Assembly (NCBI RefSeq): GCF_009905375.1
Contig: NC_133653.1
Span: 63,275,414-63,339,413 of the forward strand
Reading direction: 5' to 3'
DNA: 64,000 nucleotides
From: Apium graveolens
Lineage: Eukaryota > Streptophyta > Magnoliopsida > Apiales > Apiaceae
The notes under the pieces are model-generated. The model was not told the origin of the DNA. It was given only the letters and a program-made list of their open reading frames with translations, and did not search any database. Positions 11,985 to 23,305 of this stretch are shown piece after piece; position 1 is the first letter of the stretch, and every line of letters starts with the position of its first letter. Made by a program: the position numbers and the translations under genes.

Positions 11985-14420
11985 ATGGGAGATCCAGCAG
12001 CACGAACGAAAGCCTTGATGGATTTTTCTCAACCCAAGATCAATGACATTCAATCTAGCATTGTCCGGATAGCTATCACAGCTAATACCTTTGAGATCAA
12101 GCCTGGCATAATTCAGTGGGTGCAGAATTCAATCCAGTTTGGGGGTTCTCCAACGGAAGATCCCAATATGCACATTAGGGATTTTTTTGAGATTTGCGAC
12201 ACCTTCAAGTTCAACGGTGTTTCTGAAGATGCTGTGAAGCTGAGACTGTTCCCATTCTCTCTGAGGGACAAGGCTAAGAGCTGGTTACACTCTCTACCAG
12301 CTGGTTCAATTACTACTTGGGAAGATCTAGCTCAAAAGTTTCTCACTAAATTCCTCCCTATGGCGAAGACAGCTGCAATCAGAAACGCTATTACTCAATT
12401 TGCGCAACAATCAGGAGAATCTTTATATGAAGCTTGGGAGCGCTACAAGGAGATGCTTAGGAAGTGTCCTCATCATGAAATTCCTGATTGGATGATCATC
12501 ACTTGTTTTTATAATGGGTTGGGAGCACAGTCCAGACCTATGCTCGATGCAGCATCAGGTGGAGCCTTATGGGCGAAGAGCTATAAGGAAGCTTATGATC
12601 TAATTGAACTGATGGCTGCTAATGAATATCAGTATCCAGCCCAGAGATTTCCACAGGGCAAGGTAGCAGGAGTTCTTGAAGTGGATATAGATACAGCTAT
12701 CACTGCTCAACTGAAGGCGTTTTCTATGAAGATCGATTCTCTGGCTAACTATGGTGTTAAACAGATAATTAGTGTTTGTGAGCTATGTGCAGGTCCGCAT
12801 GTGACAGAACAATGCGCTATATCTAGAGAATCAGCTCAGTTTGTGAGCAACTTTCAGAGATCGCAGCAACCAGTTCCAGACACTTATCATCCTGACAACC
12901 GGAATCATCCTAACTTCAGCTGGAGCAACAATCAAAATACGATGCAACAGCCGTTCCAGCAGTTTGGAAATAAGCTATTCAACCCTCCTGGTTTTCAGCA
13001 ACAAATTGCACCAAAATAACAACTCCAAATTCAACAACAAAATCATGATGCAGGTCTATCTTCGAATGAAAAATCTGAATTGGAGGAGTTGCGGCTTATG
13101 TGCTAAAACTAGGCTCTTATATGCCAAAGCCAGGCTATTTCTATCAAGACTCTAGAGAACCAAATAGGGCAAATTGCTAATGCCTTATTGAATCGGCCAC
13201 CAGGAATGCTTCCTAGTGATACAGAAGCCAATCCAGGAAAGTGGGAAGTTGAAGAACATGTGAACGCCATCACCTTAAGGTCTGGAAAGGTCACAAGCCC
13301 CCAAATTCAGCACGACGAAGAGCCTGAAAAATCTCAAGATTCAGAAAATGCAGTTATGGCTGAAGAAGATGTGCAAAAGGAAGTAGAGGTGGAACCAAGG
13401 AAGACTACTGTGGAACACACTCCTCTTGAGGGTAATACAGGGGAGAAACAGATCTATCCTCCACCTCCTTTTCTAAAGAGGCTGTAGAAGAAAAAGTTGG
13501 ATAAGCAGTTTGAGAAGTTTTTGGAGGTGTTCAAGAAACTTCATATCAACATACCTTTCGCTGAAGCTCTTGAACAGATGCCTAGCTATGCGATGTTTAT
13601 GAAAGGTATTCTCTCTCGGAAAGTGAAGCTCGATGACTTAGAGACCGTTGCTCTCACGGAGGAATGCAGTGCTGTGCTGCAACAGAAGTTGCCTCCGAAG
13701 CTTAAAGATCCTGGAAGCTTCACTATTCCTTGCACCATCAGAAACTTGTCATTCGACAAGTGTTTATGTGATTTAGGAGCTAGCATCAATCTGATGCCCT
13801 TATCTATCTTCAAAAAGCTTGGTCTGCCTGATCCAAAACCAACATACATGTCATTGCAACTAGCTGACCGTTCCATCGCTTATCCACGAGGTATAGTGGA
13901 GGATGTCTTGGTCAAGGTGGATAAACTCATCTTTCCTGCTGACTTTGTAATTCTTGATTTCGAGGAAGATAAGAAGATTCCCATTATCTTGGAAATACCA
14001 TTCTTGGTTACAGGCCGAACTATGATCGATGTGCAAAAAGGAGAGCTTTTGATGAAGGTTTACGATCAAAAGGTCACTTTTAATGTGTTCAAGGAAATAA
14101 AATTACCCACAGCTAAAGAGGAGTGCTTTAAAGTAGAGTGGGTCGACTCTGTAGTAAATTCAAAGCTTGAGCAATTGCCAGAGTCAGAGACCTTAGAGAG
14201 ATCCTTAATGGGGAAATCAGTTATTGATGACAAGGAAGGAGCAGAGCAACTGCGGGTTTTGAATGCACCTTCGTGGAAGAGGAAGTTGGATTTACCATAT
14301 GATTCTCTTGGGTTAGCAGAGCTAAAAATTTCTCAGGAGCGTTTTGAACCATTTATTCAATAAGCTCCCATACTTGAGCTCAACCGAAAGCCAGATCACT
14401 TGAGTTATTCATTCTTAGGT
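11985..14420 (+). pseudogene. Gag-protease frame of Athila E1, with five in-frame stops
   Basis: One continuous frame starts at the ATG at 11985 (MGDPAARTKAL). It is open to 13019, then interrupted by stops at 13017, 13104, 13110, 13485 and 14361 without any frameshift. The first 340 residues form the Athila gag domain (WVQNSIQFGGSPTEDPN, then FSLRDKAKSWLHSLP, the retrotransposon gag core). The protease follows at about 13770-14010 with the active-site word CDLGAS and the second conserved strand, here IILEIPFLVTG where E2 keeps [10 protein letters not shown]. At about 14420 the reading jumps to the downstream ORF tail, so polymerase and integrase are gone. By comparison with E2, at least three of the stops fit a C-to-T change in a glutamine codon. 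Confidence 0.85.
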
Positions 14421-14714
14421 GCACCCCCTGACAAGGGGTTGGGATATATCTTTGATGTTGTAGAGGGTAGCCGAACGGATCCTCCATTGCCTACAGAGGG
14501 TTCTTCTCATGTGCAGCAGGTAGTTGATAGGACTGGTGTTGGTGATGAGCAGTACAGGCGAGTAATTAGGCGTATGGAGGCCATGCACGACATTCACCGT
14601 TATTTTGCTGCAGATTTGACACATGCTTTCGGTATTGTTGTTCGAGACACTGGTGGCGAGGTTGATTGGCCACCTGATCCTCCACCCGACGAGGGTGATT
14701 CTCCCGCTAATTAG
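14421..14714 (+). pseudogene. C-terminal tail of the Athila extra ORF in E1
   Basis: The tail (HVQQVVDRTGVGDEQYRRVIRRMEAM in part, ending in a proline/acidic stretch DPPPDEGDSPAN) matches the end of the E2 extra ORF at 24278-24493 (YMRLFRRMDAM, then PPPDTLPFEGDDD). The rest of that ORF was lost in the deletion. The stop at 14712 is followed by the first polypurine-like motif at 14765. Confidence 0.75.
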
Positions 14715-15952
14715 GTATGCCTGAAATCCTTATTATTACCTTCAATGAGGATATTGAAAATTTTAAGTTTGGGGGTGATAATATAAGGATTAGTAGTGTG
14801 TGTGTCCATATAGATTCATATAGATTCATGTTGCATATTTAGTTGTAGTTCATTCATATTTTTGTATGATTATTCATTTAGGACATATTTGTTTATTTTT
14901 ATGTGATTTCATATAGTTGCATTTGCATGCATATTTAGCATGATCCCTTAAGATGAACTATGATATTTGATAAGTTGATGTTGATTTCAGTGTGGTGATG
15001 ACGAATAGAGGGATGTTTAAGTCTTAAAGAATTGATTTGCATGCCAGAAACAAATATTTTCACAAAGTCTTATAGGGTTGCTTTTGATCTAGATCATGAT
15101 CATACTTGTTTGTTGTTGAGATTTAATCACTTGGTTATATTTAGAATTTGTGATATTCTCGTAATGACGTAAAAATACTGATTTTTTATCTGGAGAAAAA
15201 CTTGAATTTCATTGCTAGTTGTGGTAAGGCTAGGCGTCAAATGGCTAGTAGCCGGCTCATATTTTTATGAGTAGTCTAGGGTTAAATGAGATGGAGCGAA
15301 ACACACTCATTCAGAAATTGCTGAAAAAAAAAGAAAAAAAGAAGAAAAAAGAGAAAAAAAAGAAAGAAAAAAAGTATGTGTTTATGCATAATTGATCAAG
15401 AGTGAGCTCTTTAATACTCGAGTTATTAAGTTTTAGGGGACTTTGTGCCTAGTGACCTAAGGCTTTTATAGTCTGGGATCCACTAACCTAATACTCGCTA
15501 CATGGGTATTATTGTATAAGTCTTTTGGGACCTCATTCATTGCACGATCAAATAAGCATCTTTGTTATATGTTCAATAATAGTGTGAATCCTTGTATAAC
15601 TCTAGTAGAAAGGAGGTGTTGTGAGTCATAATGTGTTTATTGTCTATTCTGTTTATAAACTTTTGATTGTTTCGATGATAGATAAGTTATGGTTATTAAT
15701 CTAGTATTGAGAGTATATCCGTTAAGCATCCACACACGCATGTTTCTGGTTTGTGGGATTTATTCGAACTCTGTTTAAAGTCATTGCATTCTTAGAGGCA
15801 TTGGCTTATTCATTTGGTTATGGTTATTCTGAGGGGATCGATTGCATTATCATTTAGTTGCATTCACGTAGTTGCATTCATGCATTAGGTTTCTTTTGTA
15901 GTTTTAAGTCTGTTTATGCTTGAGGACAAGCATCGATTCAAGTTTGGGGGTG
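14715..15952 (+). other. 3' non-coding region of E1 between two polypurine-tract motifs
   Basis: This 1.2 kb stretch carries no gene. It is bounded by two copies of AAGTTTGGGGGTG (14765-14777 and 15940-15952, the second being the true polypurine tract next to the LTR). It contains small hairpins at 15247-15311 that are conserved with E2 by paired changes, then an A/G-only tract (15322-15374), a hairpin at 15411-15429, and a block (15420-15570) strongly conserved with 25147-25290. Confidence 0.8.
15247..15311 (+). ncRNA. Conserved hairpin cluster in the Athila 3' region (E1 copy)
   Basis: Two stems are visible. CTCATA (15256-15261) pairs with TATGAG (15266-15271). AATGAG (15285-15290) pairs with CTCATT (15306-15311) around a 15-nt loop, ATGGAGCGAAACACA. 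Just upstream, GGCTAGTAGCC forms a 4-bp stem. Compared with E2, base pairs change on both sides while pairing is kept. It is probably a cis-acting structured RNA of the element, not an independent RNA gene; its function is unknown. Confidence 0.6.
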
Positions 15953-17456
15953 TGATACTTATAATGCTTTATTACAAGCTTAAATTGATGTTTTGGACTC
16001 AAGTTGTTGGTATTTTGATGTGTTTTTGTGTTATTACATTTCAGGTATCAGTTAAATGAAGAAAAGATCTTTTAAAGGAAATATGATGAAAAGTGATCAG
16101 AATTGGAAGCTAAGGCCATTGTCAAGTTATAGAGAATCTCGTTAGCTTCGCGTGGGCAGTTGAATCGCCTAATTCTGACGAGTAGAACTCAAGTTATGGC
16201 CAAAATAAGATTCATCAGAAATTTTCCTAGTCAGTAGCTGAGCGCCCGCTCAGCAGAGCTGAGCGGCCGCCCAGGAGCTGAGCGGCTGCTCAGGCGGCTG
16301 CCTAGGAGCTGAGCGCCCGCTCAGGAGAGCTGAGCAGCCGCTCAGGGCGCGGCTGGTCGCTGATTTCGCTGAAAAAGCCTTTTTTTAGTGGAATTTGACG
16401 ATTTTAAGGGTCCAGGTCCACTAGGGGCGTATATATACTTAAAAAAAAGGGTTTTCATCATCCGGGAAGATTGGGATACCAAGGAGAAGAACTAGAAGCA
16501 TAGAACAATTCCGAAAAAGAAGATCTTGTTTTCAACTTGTGATTCTTTGAATTGGTTATAACTTTGGATGCTCGTTTTCGTTCTTGTTGAACCTAGATCT
16601 CGTTTATTCGTACTTTAATTATTATTGAGTTTATCAAAACCTTATTTATACCATACTTTCATTGGAACCCATGGTGACGATGAGTTCGATTATGGGCTAA
16701 TCATTGTCATGGGGTTCTAGCAGATTTACTTATGAATTTCAATAGTTAATTGTTTTGATATCTTGGTGTGTGGTGATTGATTGATATCCAAGTCTTGGTT
16801 GTGCTTATTCGTCTTATGTGTGTAGCTAACATATAAGATAGCGTGTTAATCTTTATTGAAGCGACAGTGAATATAGAGGTTTAGAACTTGCCATGCTAGC
16901 ATAGGTTCATGTATTTGTTATGCATGATTCGTAGGTAACTCTAACCGTTTTACTTCCCTATGTAATCATTATGGATAACTTGTGCTTAAACCGTTATGTT
17001 GTCAAATTCTATAGACATATAAGGTCTCAATATAATTGGTGCCTATTCAGCTTCTATCTCTTTTGTGGATGTCTGGTAGAATGGTACTCGTGCAATGAAA
17101 GTTGGCGTTTATCAGGTTCATGTTATCTGATTAGTGTCCTCACCATCAAATGCTAAGGTTAAGAACGAGAAGGCTATTGAATAAAGTAGTTATGAAGTTA
17201 GAATCCTATGTTTGTCATATATAGTAATTCAACCTCAATTCTCTTAGTTAATGTTATTTAGTATAATCTCTTAGTTTAATGAAAACCCAATTTGTTATTT
17301 GTCTTAGCATTGAGCGATAACCATACATTGTTGCATAGGTGCATAAATTGAACTTAACCTAAACCAGTCTCTGTGGGAACAAATCTGATTTATATCTTAT
17401 ACTACTTGCGAACGCGTATACTTGCGTGAATATTAACACGTGTTTTCGCCCTAACA
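15953..17456 (+). repeat. 3' LTR of E1 (1504 bp)
   Basis: It starts TGATACTTATAATGC (shortened relative to the 5' LTR) and ends CGCCCTAACA at 17456. It has an expanded palindrome array (16238-16345, about six units). The polypurine tract AAGTTTGGGGGTG immediately precedes it. Many single-base differences from the 5' LTR mark the insertion as not recent. Confidence 0.88.
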
Positions 17457-18322
17457 CGTACTTACAGACTTTGGCAGGTGGAATTACTCAATGTGGACGG
17501 AGGAATTTCACAATGTGAACAGATAACACAACTCTTTAGTGGAATTTATCGACTAGGCTGTGGAAGAAGGCTTTATTAGCCTGAGTGTACGCCATATTAT
17601 TGTATCTGATCCAAAAGCAAAGGTGCTGGTCAAGATATATCTTCTTGAATTTGGGATGAAAGTAGAATAGTTTGGTAGTTGAATGATATTTGGCAACGAA
17701 GAAGCTAAATAAAGATTTTTATTAGTTTTGTTTGTTAGTTAATTTGGTGTAGATATTTGATCATCGTGTATTTACTTACATTTTGAATTATTTTTATGAT
17801 ATTGTTGGAACAACCATAGCTTTTGAATGGTTGGTAATGGTTATAAAATGACATTAATGTTTGGTTTTGTCGAAAAAAATTGTCCAGCATAGTCAATTTA
17901 CAATCAGATCTTACTATTTTTTTTAAAAAAGATATTATTGCAATTATGTCCAAATATGTTACAATTAACAATTACATCAGCTAGAAAATATTGCAATCGA
18001 TTCGAAATTATTGCAATATATGTTAAATTTGACCATAAACTTCATTGCAATTAGACCAATTAATGTTGCCTTAAGGTGGTTATTTAGCCAACAAAAATAG
18101 CTATTGCAATGATTTAACTGCGTTGCTCTAAAATACATTTTGTTGCTATATATAATTTATTTCAATACTATTTTGTTGTTGATATACATAGCTTAAAATG
18201 TTGCTATAGAACCTCTATTGCATCACCATCTGATGCAATGCCAAAATTTTGCATAGTTGTTGCCATAAATTCTACTACAACATAAATAACACTTAAGGCA
18301 ATATATTTTTGTTGTTGCTATA
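17457..18322. mobile_element. Possible right part of the CACTA-like element
   Basis: AT-rich DNA with repeated subterminal words TTGTTGCTATA, ATTGCAAT and GTTGCC, denser toward 18320, as in CACTA ends. No CACTA/TAGTG terminus is present. The sequence stops where the E2 gag begins. No gene is recognised in it. Confidence 0.35.
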
Positions 18323-19739
18323 ATCTTATTGAAACTTTGGCTGCAAACGAGTATCAAAACCCAACTTAAAGGATGATGCATGGGAAGGTAGCAGGTATTC
18401 TGGAAGTTGATGCAGCAACAGCTATTGCAGCGGAGCTCCAAGCGCTGTCTATGAAGGTCGATTTTTTAGCCAACTATGGAGTCAATCAAATAGCTATTAT
18501 CTGTGAGCTTTGTGCAGGCTCTCATGCTACGGATCAGTGTTCTCTCGTTAATGAATCTGTTCAGTATGTGAACAATTATCAGCGACCACAACAGCCTGTG
18601 CCAGCTACTTATCATTCTAATAACAGAAATCATCCCAATTTCAGCTGGAGTAATAATCATAATGTTATTCAGCAACCATATCAGCAAGCTGCAAGTAAAC
18701 AGTTTAATCCACCTGGATTCCAGCAACCTCAGCAATATGCTCAAAGGCAATCATATCCTCAATAAGGAGGTGCAGCTCCACCTCCTAGTGCTGATTTTGA
18801 GGAGTTAAAGCTGTTGTGCAAAAGTCAAGCTATTTCTATCAAGACCTTGGAAAATCAAATCGGTCAAATAGCCAATGCCTTGGTCAATCATCAACCTGGC
18901 ACACTTCTCAGCGATACTGAAGTGCCAGGCATGAAGGAATCTAAGGAGCAAGTCAAAGCTGTTACCTTAAGGTCTAGAAAAGTTGCTGATTCTGAAAAAG
19001 CAAAAGATGGAGAAGCTGAAATTGCAGATGAAAAAGAAAAGAAAAAGGAAAAAGAGGGGGAACCAAGGAAGACTACTGTGAACACACTCTTTCTGAGGGT
19101 AATACAGGGGAGAAACAACTCTATCCTCCACCACCTTTTCCTAAGAAATTGCAAAAACAAAAGTTGGACAAGCAATTTGGTAAGTTTCTAGAGGTGTTCA
19201 AGAAACTTCATATCAACATACCTTTCGCTGAGGCTCTGGAGCAAATGCCTAGTTATGCGAAATTCATGAAAGGTATTCTTTCAAGGAAGGTGAAACCGGA
19301 TGATCTTGATATTGTTGCTCTAACGGAAGAGTGCAGTGCTATGCTGCAATAAAAGTTACCTTCGAAGCTTAAGGATCCAGGTAGCTTCACCATTCCTTGC
19401 ACCATTGGTAAGTTGTCATTCGACAAGTGCCTTTGCGATTTAGGAGCAAGCATCAATCTGATGCCGTTGTCTATCTTCAAACAGTTAAATTTTCCTGATC
19501 CAAAGCCCACCTACATGTCTCTACAATTGGCTGATCGTTCTATTACATACCCATGAGGCATCGTGGAGGACGTTCTAGTGAAGGTGGACAAGCTCATCTT
19601 TCCTGCATATTTTGTCATTCTGGATTTCGAGGAAGATAAGAAGATTCCCATAATCTTGGGAAGACCTTTCTTGGCTACAGGTCGTACCTTGATAGATGTG
19701 CAAAAGAGTGAACTTACTATGAGGATGCAAGATTAGGAT
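18323..19739 (+). pseudogene. Gag C-terminus and aspartic protease of E2
   Basis: The gag tail runs from the ANEYQ..P motif through a Q/N-rich region (18373-18765) into a charged linker. The protease follows (19150-19735) with CDLGAS and the second motif [11 protein letters not shown] intact. Protease would cut the polyprotein into mature parts. Stops interrupt it at 18763, 19350, 19553 and 19735, and a frameshift lies near 19100. By comparison with E1, the stop at 19553 is a CGA arginine turned TGA, and the stops at 19350 and 19735 replace glutamine codons. Confidence 0.8.
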
Positions 19740-21721
19740 GTGACATTCAATGTGTTCAATGTGATGAAATTCCCCACGGAAGATGAGGAGTGCTTCAAGA
19801 TGGATTTGGTCGATTCTGCAGTTATTTCAGAACTTGATCATGTGATAAGGTCTGATGCCTTAGAAAAAGCCTTATTGGGGGAATTTGACAGTGATGATGA
19901 GGAAGGCAATGAGCAGTTACAATATCTAAATGCTTCTCCTTGGAAACAAAAGCTAGACATGCCATTTGAATCTCTTGGTAATACTGATCTCAAGAATGCT
20001 GAGGGAAAGCTCAAACCATTTATTGAGGAAGCACCTACATTGGAGCTTAAACCATTACCTGAACACTTGAGGTATGTTTTTTTAGGTGATGCATCTACTT
20101 TTCCTGTTATTATTGCATCTAACCTTTCAGGTAGTGATGAGGACAAGCTCTTGAGGATTTTAAGAGAATTCAAATCGGCCATCGGATGGACTATAGCAGA
20201 TATAAAAGGGATCAGCCCTTCTTTCTGCATGCATAAAATTTTGCTAGAGGAAGGTAGCAAACCGTCTGTTGAGAAACATCGAAGGCTTAATCCTATTATG
20301 AAAGAAGTGGTGAAGAAAGAAATTCTAAAGTGGTTGGATGCAGGAATCATATATCCTATTTCTGACAGTTCTTGGGTGAGCCCCGTGCAATGTGTACCTA
20401 AGAAAGGAGGTATTACTGTGGTAGCAAATGAGAAGAACGAGCTCATCCCCACTCGAACAGTCACAGGCTGGAGGGTATGCATGGATTGCAGAAAGTTGAA
20501 TAAAGCCACAAGGAAGGATCACTTCCCTCTTTCATTTATTGATCAGATGCTCGACAGGTTGGCTGGTCATGAGTATTATTGTCTTCTGGATGGCTATTCG
20601 GGCTACAATTAGATTTTCATTGCACCAGAAGATCAAGAAAAGACTACTTTCACTTGTCCATTCGGCACGTTTGCTTTCTTAGAGTTTCTTTTGGCTTATG
20701 TGGTGCACCTACCACTTTTCAGAGATGCATGATGGTCATTTTCTCTGACATGATTGGAAATAATGTCGAAGTGTTCATGGACGACTTCTCCGTCTTTGGA
20801 CATTCGTATGATGAATGCTTGAATAATCTCCGTTTGATGCTCAAAAGGTGTGTGGAAACCAATCTAATGCTCAACTGGGAAAAATGTCACTTTATGGTGC
20901 AACAAGGCATCATTATTGGGCATAAGGTCTCTAGTAAGGGTCTTGAGGTGGATAAATCCAAGGTGGGAGTCATTGAAAATCTTCCGTCACCTATTTCTGT
21001 GAAAGGAATCCGTAGTTTTCTTGGTCATGCGGGTTTTTATCGGCGTTTCATCAAGGACTTCTCTAAGATTTCTAAGCCGTTGTGTAACTTGCTCGAGAAA
21101 GATGTACCTTTAAAATTTGATGATGAATGCTTGGCAGTATTTGAGACTCTCAAGAAGAGTTTAATCACTGCACCAGTTATTACGACACCTAATTGGAGAG
21201 AACCTTTTGAGATGATGTGTGATTCAAGTGATTATGTTGTGGGAGCAGTTCTTGGGCAGTGAAAGTCTAATATCTTTAATATGGTCTAATATGCTAGTAA
21301 GACACTAAATGGAGCTCAACTGAACTACACCACTAATGAGAAGGAGCTCTTGGCTATAGTTTTTGGTTTCGAGAAATTTCGATCTTATCTATTTGGGACA
21401 AAGGTGACAGTATTTACTGATCACGCTGCCATCCGCTATTTGGTCTCAAAGAAGGATTCAAAGCCAAGACTTATTTGTTGGGTGCTCTTGCTACAGGAAT
21501 TTGAGTTAGAGATCAAGGATCAGAAAGGTATTGAAAATCAAGTAGCTGACCATCTCTCTAGATTGGAGAATCCCGATTCTACTTCACATGAGAAGACATT
21601 GATCAACGAATCTTTTCCAGATGAGCAGTTGTTCGTAGTTCAAGAGGAAGAGCCATGGTTTGCAGACATTGTGAACTATCTTTTTAGAAATATAATGCCT
21701 CCTAATATGAATGCGGCTTAA
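19740..21721 (+). pseudogene. Reverse transcriptase and RNase H of E2
   Basis: The linker and RT fingers come first (KEILKWLDAGIIYPISDSSW, then VQCVPKKGG). The palm contains GWRVCMDCRKLNKAT, and the catalytic box reads FMDDFSVF (about 20774-20797; the usual form is Y/F-x-DD). RNase H and the connection follow ([16 protein letters not shown] at about 21410, then VADHLSRLE). A stop at 20609 and a shift near 20680 break the palm; another break lies at 21262. This enzyme would synthesise element cDNA in the cytoplasmic particle. Gene order is that of Ty3 elements (RT-RH before integrase). Confidence 0.85.
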
Positions 21722-21761
21722 AAGAAGAAGTTTCTGCATGAGGTGAAGTGGTACATGTGGG

Positions 21762-22913
21762 ATGAACCATATTTGTTTAGACAAGGAGCTGACCAGATCA
21801 TTAGGAGATGTATCCCATTCTGGTGAGATAGAGGGGATATTACGAGAATGTCATTCCACAGTTTATGGTGGACATTATGGTGGTGAAAAGACAGCAGCTC
21901 GTATTCTTCAAGCAGGTTTTTTCTGGCCTACGTTGTTTAAGGATGCACATCAGTTCGTTTTAAGGTGTGATCGTTTCCAAAAAGTTGGGAATCTTACCAG
22001 AAAGGATGAGATGCCTTTGAATGTGATGCTTAAAGTTGAGGTCTTCGATATTTGGGGAATCGATTTCATGGGACCATTTATCTCGTCCTGCAATAATAAG
22101 TACATCTTGCTGGCAGTCGATTATGTCTCGAAATGGGTAGAAATCTAGGCTCTGCCAACTAATGATACAAAGGTAGTGCTGAGTTTTCTTCATAAGCAGA
22201 TATTCACAAGGTTTAGAATGCCACGAGTTATCATAAGTGATGAAGGGTCGCAATTCTGCAATCATAAGTTCACTTCTATGATGCAACGCTACAACATGAA
22301 TCATCGCATCGCTACTTCCTATCATCCACAAACTAATGGTCAAGCTGAAGTGTCTAATAGAAAGATCAAGCGTATTCTAGAGAAAGTCGTTTGTCCGTCA
22401 AGGAAAGATTGGTCTTTGAAGCTCAATGAAGCTGTTTGGGCTTATAGAACAGCATACAAGACTCCACTTGGGATGTCCCCATTTCAGCTTGTCTATGGTA
22501 AGGGATATCATTTACCTGCGGAGCTTGAGCATAAGGCTTATTGGGCATTGAAGAAGTTAAACCTTGATGTAGATGCAGCTGGGAAGAAGCGAATGCTTCA
22601 GTTAAATGAACTTAATGAATTTCGACTTCAAGCTTACGAAAACAACAAAATGTACAAGGAAAAAGTAAAAAGGTGGCACGACAGGAAGCTATCTCCTAAG
22701 TCATTTGTGTCGGGGCAACAAGTTCTTCTATTCCTCTCGTCTCCGACTTTTTCCTGGAAAGTTGAAATCAAGGTGGTATGGACCATTTATCGTAAAATCA
22801 AGTTGAAATCCTGGAAGTGGTTAGTGTCGTTTTATTGTCAACTTGATTGCAGTACTCTCCGTCAAGCTAATGACATAAAAGAAGCGCTTCTTAGGAGGCA
22901 ACCCAAAATATGA
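21762..22913 (+). pseudogene. Integrase of E2
   Basis: The N-terminal zinc-binding part is visible (H...H...C, with the last cysteine replaced: CDRFQ where CDRCQ is usual). The catalytic core follows: WGIDFMGPF carries the first Asp, ISDEGSQFCN the second, and SYHPQTNGQAE the segment leading to the Glu. An in-frame stop at 22146 (codon TAG before ALPTND, probably from CAG) splits the core; the downstream part is open to 22913. No chromodomain is seen, as expected for Athila. Confidence 0.85.
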
Positions 22914-23305
22914 GACCATAGGATCCCTTAGAATTTAGTACTCTATCCAAAAACCCAAAAAAATCAGAAAAAATGATGACAGAAAAAATTGTTTTCAGTG
23001 ACCTTGCAGGCGCCCGCCTGCTAGTTCCAGGAGACCGCCTGCGGACCTGGACCGAGAAAAAATAGTTTCGGCCTATAAAAAAAACAGAAAAAACAAAAAA
23101 TCAAAAACAAACCACAGCCACAACCCCCATTAACCCACGATTTCCTTCTACAAATCAACCACAAACCCCACTCCTAATCTAATTCTATCTTTAATCCTAC
23201 CCTATATATACACACAACCTCTCCATATACCTCCCATATACTTTCAACTTACAAACCCTTTCCTACACACAAAACACAACTCTCAAACCCTTATTCTCAG
23301 TTTTA
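22914..23305 (+). promoter_or_regulatory. Spacer with a probable internal promoter for the extra ORF of E2
   Basis: This spacer between integrase and the extra ORF contains the perfect palindrome GCAGGCGCCCGCCTGC (23006-23021), the same motif as in the E2 LTR, plus a degenerate second unit, then TATAAAA (23074-23080) and TATATATA (23203-23210). After that comes a C/A-rich, ATG-free leader of about 95 bp up to the ATG at 23306. The order repeats that of the LTR promoter (palindromes, then TATA), so this looks like a promoter for the downstream ORF. This is inferred from sequence only. Confidence 0.5.

Larger units (their letters stand above)
10359..17456 (+). mobile_element. Athila-type Ty3 retrotransposon E1, internally deleted
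   Basis: Both LTRs are present (10359-11848 and 15953-17456), as are an Asp-tRNA-type primer site and a polypurine tract before the 3' LTR. Gag-protease survives (11985-14420). All of RT, RNase H, integrase and most of the extra downstream ORF are deleted, the break falling at about 14420 where the frame jumps to the C-terminal tail of the extra ORF. The flanks do not form a target duplication (tatat before, cgtac after), which suggests recombination between copies or damage to a flank. It splits the CACTA-like sequence. Confidence 0.88.
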
